From a virus: DNA of 40,995 bases. The stretch spans positions 1 to 40,995 of the IMG/VR virus record IMGVR_UViG_3300047409_000085. One strand, 5' to 3'. This document shows, piece by piece, positions 1-6,464 of this stretch. Within the stretch, counting starts at the first letter, position 1. The number at the start of each line of letters is the position of its first letter. The notes beneath the pieces were generated by a model. That model did no database searches and was not told where the DNA came from. It worked only from the letters and a program-made list of their open reading frames with translations. A program made the translations under genes and the position numbers.

Positions 1-560
1 CAATCTTCTGGATCACCAAGTTTTGAAGATACTACGGTATTAGGATTATTCGCATCTACTCCCCATACTCTCTCATTCCAAACACAAATAAACTTTAACT
101 TTGATGGACTACCTCCTAATAATCCTACGGTAGGAACTGCACCTTCAACTTTAATAGGATTATCTTTTGTAGTTGATCCATTTGCTCCAATGGCAATCCC
201 GGCAAAGTTTACCCAAGTCCAATATACATCGTCCGGTAAATCCAGTGTGCTAGTTACATCAGTGGTAATTCCAGATGTGTCACTTGCATATAAACGATTA
301 CTAGATGTAGATAAAACCCACTCATCACCGGCATCATTTAAGTATGAATGGAGAGATGTAATTCTTTTTGGATAAGTTATATCTCCCCATACATTTACAC
401 CTGATCTTGAAGTAAGATGGTCATCTTCATTAAATTCAAAATTTAAGGAATCCACTAATTCATCATCAGCCAACAAATCAGGAGGAACAGATGTATTTAT
501 TCCTCCCGAAAAGGAACGCTGTAAGACAATAGTATCTTGTACTGGATTTGGTGGATTCAT
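1..560 (-). CDS. Tail hub / DNA-stabilisation-like protein, N-terminal part (gene crosses the circle junction)
   Basis: Starting at the ATG at 560, the frame reads MNPPNPVQDTIVLQRS and stays open to base 1. It continues in the same frame from base 40868 down to the stop at 39752, giving 558 residues. No SD is visible: the ATG follows a copy of the genome-wide palindrome by 5 nt (TTGAA-CTTTT-ATG). By position (after the adaptor, before fibre and ejection genes), by length and by Trp/Asp-rich repeated segments, it resembles the beta-propeller tail hub or packaged-DNA-stabilisation proteins of podoviruses (P22 gp10 type). No single motif proves this, so function is inferred from context. The continuous frame across the window ends supports circularity. 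Confidence 0.75.
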   Translation of the reverse strand, partial: MNPPNPVQDTIVLQRSFSGGINTSVPPDLLADDELVDSLNFEFNEDDHLTSRSGVNVWGDITYPKRITSLHSYLNDAGDEWVLSTSSNRLYASDTSGITTDVTSTLDLPDDVYWTWVNFAGIAIGANGSTTKDNPIKVEGAVPTVGLLGGSPSKLKFICVWNERVWGVDANNPNTVVSSKLGDPED

Positions 561-565
561 AAAAG

Positions 566-580
566 TTCAAATGATTTGAA
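566..580. repeat. S15 palindrome, exact, G centre
   Basis: Intergenic, 5 nt upstream of the tail-hub ATG at 560, in the place where an SD would be expected. Confidence 0.95.
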
Positions 581-584
581 GAAA

Positions 585-746
585 TTATTTAATCAATAAA
601 TACATCCACCAGAAACCACCAATCATATACATATCTCTACCAATTGTAGAAACTGTAGGTTGACTAAGTTTAGGACTACTAAAAATAATATAAAGTAATA
701 GTCCTACAATACAAATAAACGCTGGAATACTGTTTATATGATACAT
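585..746 (-). CDS. Small membrane protein, 53 aa
   Basis: Not recognised as a family. The frame MYHINSIPAFICIVGLLL... has two hydrophobic stretches (about residues 6-22 and 40-52), joined by a short polar loop, and ends LLIK-stop at 585. It fits the gap between the adaptor and the tail hub. The upstream region has only a weak purine-rich RBS. It could be a small holin or an inner-membrane accessory protein, but the position among tail-connector genes gives no firm clue. It is an ORF call by size, hydrophobicity and gap filling. Confidence 0.55.
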   Translation of the reverse strand: MYHINSIPAFICIVGLLLYIIFSSPKLSQPTVSTIGRDMYMIGGFWWMYLLIK

Positions 747-803
747 AATTTTTACCACGAGGAAGTTATATTAAGGATAACTTCTGAGTGTGAAGATAAA
801 TCT

Positions 804-1520
804 TCACCATCCATTGTTAAAGCGTGAAGGATCGAAACGAACTAATTGTCCTCTATAATTAGGAACATCATTATCAGATAAACAACGATAATGATCTATA
901 ACCGTATGTTCTCGTTCCTTCATATCATTAAGAGAGTTTTGATACAGTTGTAAGTGAATACCTGCTGCATCTGCATCTTCATCATCCATTGCCATTAGAT
1001 AACGCATCTTATGTTTAAGTAAAGGAATAATATTAGATGTTACAGGAAGAACTTGTGTAGTAGTTAATTTATCCGGTGCGACCTGTGTAAATACACTATA
1101 AGCAACTATAGCAGAAGGAACAGGCCACATACCTACACGTAAAACCATCTCATCAAACGGAATGGGAGTTGTTGTATCTGCAACTAAATCTTCAAAGTAA
1201 AAGAATCTTGGAGAACCAGATTGAAATATATTTGTATATCTTGCCTTAATTCTTTCCAAAGGCATATACTCTAAGCGTTGAGAATTATCGGATGTCAACC
1301 AAGCACGTATATCTAAGTGATCTATTGGAAGTTCATATACTCTAGTTCCGATAATCGAAGTAACAATAGTTATACGCTGAAAATGTTTCCAATTAGTTGC
1401 ATTACCAAATTCAGTAAGAGCTTCCTGTAACCAAGAAAGACACAGAGCATTATACCCTGTATCATCTTGAGTCTCAGAAGCATCTCTTTGAATTGTAGTA
1501 AGAAATTCAGAAACTAACAT
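804..1520 (-). CDS. Head-tail adaptor / connector protein
   Basis: 238 aa, MLVSEFLTTIQRDASETQ..., with a good SD (AAAGGAAATT) next to ATG. It has the pattern of phage adaptor proteins: an N-terminal helical region (LTTIQRDASE, then LSWLQEALTEFGNATNWKHF), a beta region containing a conserved-looking YELP segment, and a C-terminal helical part (LLKHKMRYLMAMDDEDADAAG). It lies downstream of portal, scaffold and capsid and upstream of the tail hub, the usual place of a gp4-like connector in short-tailed phages. Family placement is by pattern and context. Confidence 0.7.
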   Translation of the reverse strand: MLVSEFLTTIQRDASETQDDTGYNALCLSWLQEALTEFGNATNWKHFQRITIVTSIIGTRVYELPIDHLDIRAWLTSDNSQRLEYMPLERIKARYTNIFQSGSPRFFYFEDLVADTTTPIPFDEMVLRVGMWPVPSAIVAYSVFTQVAPDKLTTTQVLPVTSNIIPLLKHKMRYLMAMDDEDADAAGIHLQLYQNSLNDMKEREHTVIDHYRCLSDNDVPNYRGQLVRFDPSRFNNGW

Positions 1521-1531
1521 AATTTCCTTTA

Positions 1532-1546
1532 TTCAAATCATTTGAA
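1532..1546. repeat. S15 palindrome, exact, C centre
   Basis: Intergenic between the zinc-binding-like gene (ends 1547) and the adaptor start (1520). The adaptor SD lies directly after it. Confidence 0.95.
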
Positions 1547-2056
1547 TTATCTATGATTACGTGCTCTACCTGTATAAACATCCGTACCGAACCATTCAGT
1601 CTGAATATCACTCTCAAACACAATATGTTCGTCATTTGCACTATGAGCAATAGCCATATGATTTGAAAGATACTGTAAACATTCTTCTCTTCGTGTTGGT
1701 GGAACTCTCTTCCATTCATTATAAAGAAGAACTATTTTTCCTTCATTATCAATCCTAGTTCCCATATCTCTTACTGCATCATAGTTGCATCCCTTCCTAC
1801 GACACATAGATTTTGTAAGAACTACTCTTCGACGAACTGTAGTAAGATTATCAGGACGAATTTCCCTAACAATCATAGGTCTTCCTTCTCTACGAAGTAC
1901 AGGAGGAGGGGGAATTTCTGGTTCATATACATCATCTGGAACTTCTTCAATATCCTGCTGTTCTATAGATTCTTCAATTGCATCCAAAAAATCTTCATCC
2001 TCTTCAAAATAGGAATTTGTTTTTCTTGTTTCAACTGTTGCGGTTTTTTTACTCAT
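1547..2056 (-). CDS. Hypothetical late protein with a C/H metal-binding-like pattern
   Basis: 169 aa. The SD is ACAGGAACG and the ATG is at 2056. The N-terminal half is acidic and low-complexity (EEDEDFLDAIEESIEQQD), followed by a proline run and a basic segment (VRRRVVLTKSMCRRKGC). A C-x5-C pair and a later C...H...H stretch (ECLQYLSNHMAIAH) could bind zinc. No family is recognised. It sits inside the head-gene block between the small protein at 2169 and the adaptor, so a minor virion or assembly role is plausible. Confidence 0.7.
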   Translation of the reverse strand: MSKKTATVETRKTNSYFEEDEDFLDAIEESIEQQDIEEVPDDVYEPEIPPPPVLRREGRPMIVREIRPDNLTTVRRRVVLTKSMCRRKGCNYDAVRDMGTRIDNEGKIVLLYNEWKRVPPTRREECLQYLSNHMAIAHSANDEHIVFESDIQTEWFGTDVYTGRARNHR

Positions 2057-2079
2057 AATCGTTCCTGTTTGAAATTAAG

Positions 2080-2124
2080 AAAAAAGGGATACCAATACAC
2101 ATCCCACATAGATTAGCATCCCTT
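2080..2124 (-). terminator. Terminator-like hairpin in the late arm
   Basis: On the minus strand, AAGGGAT (2124-2118) pairs with ATCCCTT (2090-2084) over a 27-nt loop and is followed by a U-rich run. A second 7-bp stem (AAGTTAG/CTAACTT, about 2133-2168) lies just upstream. It could attenuate rather than stop late transcription. Confidence 0.45.
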
Positions 2125-2168
2125 CTCATTCAAAAGTTAGCTTCTCCCAATCATTTCATTACTAACTT

Positions 2169-2354
2169 CTAAACTTTCTTTGGTTTTGCATTTAATTCAG
2201 CCATATACTGCTTAATTTCAATTGAAGCATCCTGAAGAATACGAGCAATTCTATCATCCGTACCCAAATTATCAGCATCTTGATTTGCAAACATTTGTGC
2301 AAATGCGTCAATCTGACTTAATGCAAGACTAATTAAATAATTTTTCCAGTTCAT
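2169..2354 (-). CDS. Small late protein, 61 aa
   Basis: MNWKNYLISLALSQIDAF..., with a clear SD (AAGGAGATTAT) before ATG 2354. It is a helical, soluble-looking protein with an amphipathic N terminus and a lysine-rich end (KPKKV). No family recognised. It is flanked by a palindrome copy upstream (2379-2393) and a terminator-like hairpin downstream. Confidence 0.7.
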   Translation of the reverse strand: MNWKNYLISLALSQIDAFAQMFANQDADNLGTDDRIARILQDASIEIKQYMAELNAKPKKV

Positions 2355-2378
2355 ATAATCTCCTTATGCGGTTAGAAG

Positions 2379-2393
2379 TTCAAATGATTTGAA
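2379..2393. repeat. S15 palindrome, exact, G centre
   Basis: Intergenic, 24 nt upstream of the 61-aa gene start, before its SD. Confidence 0.95.
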
Positions 2394-2395
2394 AA

Positions 2396-2737
2396 CTAAC
2401 CTTTCCTACCACGAGCAAAGATCGGAGGAGTAGGAGTATCAGGACTAATATCACTAAATGCTTGACCTAGTGCTACTAACTTATCTCCAAAATCATCTAC
2501 CAATTTCTGATCTGCTGGATTAGGTAGATTGATTTTATCATTCAAATCCTTAAATTCTTGAGTTAGTTCAGCAAGACTAGCAGTAATACGATCTACACCA
2601 GCTTGCAATTTTGTTTGATCTAAAGCCATTTTTTTAATCTCCTTTAAGATTCTACGATTTTGAGTTTCCAACAATTGTAATTGTTGAGCAATATTAAAGA
2701 GGATTGTTCCTGTAATTTTATAACAATTACAAAACAT
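2396..2737 (-). CDS. Late coiled-coil protein with a possible second internal start
   Basis: 113 aa from the ATG at 2737, chosen because TTAGGAGGAGAT lies directly before it. The protein begins MFCNCYKITGTILFNIAQQLQ and is mostly helical with heptad-like spacing (LQLLETQNRRILKEIKKMALDQTKLQAGVDRITASLAEL). A second in-frame ATG at 2628 (MALDQ) has its own good SD (AAAGGAGATTAAAAAA), so an 77-residue shorter product may also be made. No family recognised. Its position among head genes suggests a minor virion or assembly protein. Confidence 0.65.
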   Translation of the reverse strand: MFCNCYKITGTILFNIAQQLQLLETQNRRILKEIKKMALDQTKLQAGVDRITASLAELTQEFKDLNDKINLPNPADQKLVDDFGDKLVALGQAFSDISPDTPTPPIFARGRKG

Positions 2738-2745
2738 ATCTCCTC

Positions 2746-3039
2746 CTAACTTTTTTTTGGAAGTTCTTTTTTTCTGACGACAAATCCGGGATTCCACTTA
2801 GAAGTAGTTTCCGTAATTGGATTAGGATCAATTTCGTCCTTATGTGTCTGTGCAGTAGCAGAATTAACCTGTGTTGGGTCAGTTCTAGTTGGCCCAATAA
2901 AACGAATAGGTAGAGAGGGTTCCTCATCTGAAATAACATCTTCGTTCAAATCAATAAAATCCTTATCTTCTAACTCACCCTCTTCTGTATCTTCTCCCAA
3001 GTATTCGTCATCATCTTCGTATTGTTTTGGATTGGCCAT
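2746..3039 (-). CDS. Acidic late protein, 97 aa
   Basis: MANPKQYEDDDEYLGEDTEEG..., very acidic in its first half, with a more neutral proline-containing second half ending in KKELPKKS. No family recognised. Its SD (AGGAGTTAATT) falls in a small perfect hairpin (ACTCC-AAAA-GGAGT, 3045-3058) that could hide the SD. It lies between the decoration-like protein and the coiled-coil gene. Confidence 0.7.
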   Translation of the reverse strand: MANPKQYEDDDEYLGEDTEEGELEDKDFIDLNEDVISDEEPSLPIRFIGPTRTDPTQVNSATAQTHKDEIDPNPITETTSKWNPGFVVRKKELPKKS

Positions 3040-3123
3040 AATTAACTCCTTTTGGAGTCCATTGATGTGTCTCTCTAGGCGCGCCCTTAGGATTTCACGA
3101 AATGTTCCACATCGCCGGACATA
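3040..3123. other. Structured intergenic stretch with a GGCGCGCC octamer
   Basis: It holds the SD-sequestering hairpin (3045-3058) and an unusually GC-rich piece around 3077-3086 (GGCGCGCCC), unlike the AT-rich surroundings. No ORF is seen. Confidence 0.4.
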
Positions 3124-3138
3124 TTCAAATGATTTGAA
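3124..3138. repeat. S15 palindrome, exact, G centre
   Basis: Intergenic, abutting the stop codon of the decoration-like gene (ends at 3139). Confidence 0.95.
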
Positions 3139-3711
3139 TTAGTTACCGTGGATAAATATATCAGCAAGATTACCTGCTGAACCATCTGTCACAGCTTGAA
3201 TACCCTTCATAGCTGCTTTAACACCTGCTTGTAGTTGAGCAAGGGTTGCAGCAGTAGTTGTAAAGGTAGGAGTAGTCAACCTACCGGCAGTAGCACCTGC
3301 TCCAAGAATATCTCCCCTAGCAGAAGCATCTTCCACATTTACATTCTTTACAAATCCGTGAATAGTCAAGAAGAAATAATATTGATCCGGAACCGCAACT
3401 TCAGCAACACCATCAACAAGATCGGTGGTGGCAGCAGTTTTCACTACGGCATATGGATCATCAGTTTCCCCAAACTTCTTCATACAAGCATCGCCTGCTA
3501 GAATAGCAGCATCAGCACGAACATATCGGTATCGTTTATTTGCAGCATAGTTAGATACAGTATCAACTCCTGTAGTTCCAATACCGTTTGTATTGTAAGT
3601 CCGAGTAATTGTTCCTTGACCACCAACTACTTCGGTAACTTCCACTCCGAGTTCGTGTTCAGGAGTTGCGCTAACAGATGTGACATCAATTCCTAGTTCT
3701 TTAATAGCCAT
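3139..3711 (-). CDS. Capsid decoration / cement-like protein
   Basis: 190 aa from the ATG at 3711 (MAIKELGIDVTS). This start was chosen for its SD AAAGGAGAAATT over the longer frame from 3741. The sequence is rich in Ala, Gly, Thr and Val with repeated small beta-type segments (YRYVRADAAILAGDACMKKFG, GDILGAGATAGRLTTPTFTTTAATLAQLQAG). Phage capsid-stabilising proteins encoded next to the coat gene typically look like this. It is transcribed directly after the major capsid gene. The decoration role is inferred from position and composition. Confidence 0.65.
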   Translation of the reverse strand: MAIKELGIDVTSVSATPEHELGVEVTEVVGGQGTITRTYNTNGIGTTGVDTVSNYAANKRYRYVRADAAILAGDACMKKFGETDDPYAVVKTAATTDLVDGVAEVAVPDQYYFFLTIHGFVKNVNVEDASARGDILGAGATAGRLTTPTFTTTAATLAQLQAGVKAAMKGIQAVTDGSAGNLADIFIHGN

Positions 3712-3736
3712 AATTTCTCCTTTAGATTTAACTAAA

Positions 3737-3751
3737 TTCAAATGATTTGAA
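3737..3751. repeat. S15 palindrome, exact, G centre
   Basis: Intergenic between the major capsid gene and the decoration-like gene, 25 nt before the latter's ATG. Confidence 0.95.
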
Positions 3752-3793
3752 TTTATTTTATCGAATGAAATGATAAAATAAATAATGAAATAA

Positions 3794-4765
3794 TTATGTT
3801 AAATCCGTAAGCCTCCCATTACGACCACGATTACTAACAGTCATATTCGCATAGAGAATGACATTAGAAAGTTTAGCATCTTGATCGGTCGGAGAAACAA
3901 AATCAGAAACGACAAAGTCCTTACCCTTACCAACAACAAAATTTAGATATTCCGTTGTTAGGAAAAGCATCTGATGTTCGTCAGTAGCAAGGTCTTCAAA
4001 TGGCATATCCTGATCGAAGACAATTGGAGTTCCCTTGAACGTAAGATTCAAGAATCCTGCGTCACCTAGACGAGTATCAAGAAATCGTTCATTGGGAACA
4101 AGTTTTGCTTCGTATTGTTCAAACAAATATTGATCCGTAAGAATTAGTCGAGGACGAACATTCTTACGTGATACACTATTGTAAATAGTTGTCATACGAG
4201 CAAGACCAACAGAAGCAAAAGTTGCAGTTCCACCAATCCATTGATTCCTCCACCACACGTCTACGTTAGAATCAATACCACCTACAGTTGACCAAGCTGC
4301 GCCATCTTCAACAAGAATACCAAGCCCTGTCAAATCCTTTCCACCATTTCCCGTTCCATCTCCGTGAAGCATCCTAGAAACTTCAAGTTCCATAGACGTA
4401 TCAAGTTGCATAATCTTGGTTTTAAGAAGGTTAATAACCTTAGTCTTAGAACCCATATTGATGAACTCTTCTCGACCTGAAATGGAAACTGTACCCGCCA
4501 CTTGCTTCCAAGCAAACTCAGCAGCCGTGATTCCTGTTTGTGGAGTAGTATCAAGTACGTCATATCCATCATATGATTTGACCGTAGTATTGCGACCGTA
4601 CATCAAAGGCTCAACGATGGTCAGACCTCCATCTTCAGTACGCATAAAACCCTTACTCTTCAATTCATAGAGTAAAGCTTCGTGACCAGTCAAGTTATCT
4701 GCCATCTGATTACGATAATTTTTAAGTGTAGTGGCAGCAAGTACACTAAAATTTGGATTAGGCAT
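3794..4765 (-). CDS. Major capsid protein (HK97-fold type)
   Basis: 323 aa from the ATG at 4765 (MPNPNFSVLAATTLKNYRN; SD TATGGAGATTTGAT). It has the typical layout of phage coat proteins: a N-terminal helix, then the EPLMYGRNTTVKSYDGYDVLDTTP segment with ITAAEFAWKQ, then a GDGTGNGGKDLTGLG loop, RPRLILTDQYLF, and a C-terminal TTEYLNFVVGKGKDFVVSDF. These stretches are recognisable as those of a common phage major-capsid family. It follows the scaffold gene and precedes the decoration-like gene. Length is in the usual range. Confidence 0.9.
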   Translation of the reverse strand: MPNPNFSVLAATTLKNYRNQMADNLTGHEALLYELKSKGFMRTEDGGLTIVEPLMYGRNTTVKSYDGYDVLDTTPQTGITAAEFAWKQVAGTVSISGREEFINMGSKTKVINLLKTKIMQLDTSMELEVSRMLHGDGTGNGGKDLTGLGILVEDGAAWSTVGGIDSNVDVWWRNQWIGGTATFASVGLARMTTIYNSVSRKNVRPRLILTDQYLFEQYEAKLVPNERFLDTRLGDAGFLNLTFKGTPIVFDQDMPFEDLATDEHQMLFLTTEYLNFVVGKGKDFVVSDFVSPTDQDAKLSNVILYANMTVSNRGRNGRLTDLT

Positions 4766-4819
4766 ATCAAATCTCCATAATATTATTGATTTACTCGTTC
4801 GCTTTGCAAAGTTCGTAAA

Positions 4820-4834
4820 TTCAAATGATTTGAA
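4820..4834. repeat. S15 palindrome, exact, G centre
   Basis: Intergenic between scaffold and major capsid, 54 nt upstream of the capsid ATG. Confidence 0.95.
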
Positions 4835-4842
4835 AAGCCACA

Positions 4843-5670
4843 TTAAGCAAACATCTCATCCCAAGATTGTTTGATAATATCATCAATACCCACGGCTCGT
4901 CTCTTGTCCTTACTAGAACCGTTGACGCCTTTCGCTGTACTGAGATTTGCTGCCTTTTGCATAAGTGCAGCCGCATCCCCTTTTTTCTGGGGAGTAGTCT
5001 TACTATCACTATCCTGAGTTGTGGCTTTAGGTTTTTCAACTGGTTTAGAACCACGAATTTTTTGTACCGTATCCCAAGCCTTTTGAACACCTAAATCAGG
5101 ATTGATTGAAAGAATTTCTTTCATTGCTGGAACTGCATCTTGAAACTCTTTTCCGTGTTTTTGTAGTAAAGAAGTTACAACACGTTGTTCCTTTTCTTCG
5201 TAACTCTCTCTTTGAATTGGTTTCAAAGATTCACTAATAGATTCTTGTAGTAACTTTTTAATTTCCTTCTTAGTTAATGGAATATCATCATCTTCATCAA
5301 CATTATCATTATTAGATTGTTGAGTTTGTTGATTCTTTAATCCAGTTGCCAATGTTTCAAGAAGTTCAGTTATCTTATCAACAGAGGATTCTAGTGACTG
5401 AAATCTGGATTCAACGGGATCATCCGATTTACCAGAATCCGAAGCACTAGCTCCGTCAGATGCCTCAGAGCTTTTGTCCGAATCCACCGCATTGGTATTA
5501 TCGGACGTATCCTCTTTCAAATCATTTGAATCCTCTGCTGGTTCATCGGAGATAGTATCATTATTCCCGAATACCATTTCTCCTGAATCATCAGTTTCAA
5601 AATCTCCTTTTAATTCTGAACCCCAATCATCTCCAAACAAATCATTTAACTTTTTTTGGTCAATAGCCAT
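4843..5670 (-). CDS. Scaffold-like assembly protein
   Basis: 275 aa, MAIDQKKLNDLFGDDWGSE..., with SD ACGGGAG before ATG 5670. The first half is strongly acidic and Ser/Asp-rich. A middle coiled-coil stretch follows (SRFQSLESSVDKITELLETLATGLKNQQTQ), and the C-terminal third is basic (PQKKGDAAALMQKAANL, SKDKRRAVGIDDIIKQSWDEMFA). An acidic body, a coiled coil and a basic tail placed right before the coat gene is the signature of phage scaffolds. One palindrome copy at 5516-5530 is read in frame as S-N-D-L. Confidence 0.8.
   Translation of the reverse strand: MAIDQKKLNDLFGDDWGSELKGDFETDDSGEMVFGNNDTISDEPAEDSNDLKEDTSDNTNAVDSDKSSEASDGASASDSGKSDDPVESRFQSLESSVDKITELLETLATGLKNQQTQQSNNDNVDEDDDIPLTKKEIKKLLQESISESLKPIQRESYEEKEQRVVTSLLQKHGKEFQDAVPAMKEILSINPDLGVQKAWDTVQKIRGSKPVEKPKATTQDSDSKTTPQKKGDAAALMQKAANLSTAKGVNGSSKDKRRAVGIDDIIKQSWDEMFA
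5516..5530. repeat. S15 palindrome, exact, C centre
   Basis: Inside the scaffold gene; the coding strand reads S-N-D-L. Confidence 0.95.
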
Positions 5671-5707
5671 TTTAATAACTCCCGTTGTAATATAAGAATT
5701 GCGGTTC

Positions 5708-6142
5708 TTATGAATGTCTCATTTTCTGAAATCTATTTTGTTGAGTAACCGTTGCTCCATCTGAACTAATATCAACTCCTCGAAGTTGGTCAGCAACAAA
5801 ATGTTCAACTCTTCTATCATGTTTATCTTGTCGTTCCTGCTGAAGTTCTACAGTTTTCTTTCTAACTGCATTTACATTTCCTTCAGTTGCAGGAACAAGA
5901 TATTTGTTATCTTCCTCAAATTCTGATTTAGAAAATACAGTCTTACCAGAATGAGTTACAGTTCCATTCCAATGTTTATCTGGTTGCATACTTGGAGCAG
6001 ATACTTGAATAATTGCTGGATTAGCACACGGTTCAAAATCATCATCTAAAAAAATACAAGTAATCTGTTCCTTACGATCTTTGATCCTCATCAAAACTTC
6101 AAACTCATTATGGTAAGGACATTTGTAAACGTACAAAGGCAT
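5708..6142 (-). CDS. FmdB-like zinc-ribbon protein
   Basis: 144 aa from the ATG at 6142 (MPLYVYKCPYHNEFEVLMRIKD); SD AGGAGTTCAG. The first 50 residues resemble the FmdB zinc-ribbon family: MPxYxYxC start, EFE, then a distal cysteine pair (C-x9-C) and VSAPSM. The first ligand pair is C8-x2-H11 rather than CxxC. The rest is charged and helical (KKTVELQQERQDKHDRRVEHF). It lies between the portal-side small genes and the scaffold. Its phage role is unknown; metal binding is inferred. Confidence 0.65.
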   Translation of the reverse strand: MPLYVYKCPYHNEFEVLMRIKDRKEQITCIFLDDDFEPCANPAIIQVSAPSMQPDKHWNGTVTHSGKTVFSKSEFEEDNKYLVPATEGNVNAVRKKTVELQQERQDKHDRRVEHFVADQLRGVDISSDGATVTQQNRFQKMRHS

Positions 6143-6155
6143 CTGAACTCCTTTA

Positions 6156-6168
6156 TTCAAAATTTGAA
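6156..6168. repeat. S15 palindrome, 13-bp variant (central TS missing)
   Basis: TTCAAAATTTGAA, still a perfect dyad apart from its centre. It supplies the TGA stop codon of the 44-aa gene. Confidence 0.6.
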
Positions 6169-6291
6169 AAGTTTAGGCTTTCTAGCCAGTGGTCTGGGAG
6201 TCCTTAATAAAGGAACTGCACGAACTGCTGGCTTCTTAATTTTGATTGCAGTAGCTTTAATTTGCTTTAGTAATTGTTTTGCACCTTTCAT
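6157..6291 (-). CDS. Tiny basic protein, 44 aa
   Basis: MKGAKQLLKQIKATAIKIKK then PAVRAVPLLRTPRPLARKPK and a short end. It is highly basic with almost no acidic residues and has a very strong SD (AAAAGGAGAGTAATT). Its stop codon lies inside a shortened palindrome copy (6156-6168). A nucleic-acid-binding or internal virion peptide would fit the composition. No family recognised. Confidence 0.6.
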   Translation of the reverse strand: MKGAKQLLKQIKATAIKIKKPAVRAVPLLRTPRPLARKPKLFKF

Positions 6292-6293
6292 AA

Positions 6294-6464
6294 TTACTCT
6301 CCTTTTAGTTTCTTAACTTTAATTACAGGAACTTTAATAATATCCAAAGCATTATCTTTTACAGAAATTTTAACTCCATTTTCAAGCCAAATAGTAGTTG
6401 GATTATCTTTCTTATCCAAAGCTCCTATTGTAATTCCAAAAGATTTTAATTCTTTTTCTGTCAT
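6294..6464 (-). CDS. Small late protein, 56 aa
   Basis: MTEKELKSFGITIGALDKKD..., a small beta-rich-looking protein with alternating hydrophobic residues (TIWLENGVKISVKDNALDIIKVPVIKVKKLK). The ATG directly abuts the portal stop codon (TAA-ATG), which implies translational coupling. No family recognised. Confidence 0.65.
   Translation of the reverse strand: MTEKELKSFGITIGALDKKDNPTTIWLENGVKISVKDNALDIIKVPVIKVKKLKGE

Noticed and set aside
1652-1667. Half-site ATGATTTGAA
   Set aside because: Only the right half matches; not counted as a copy.
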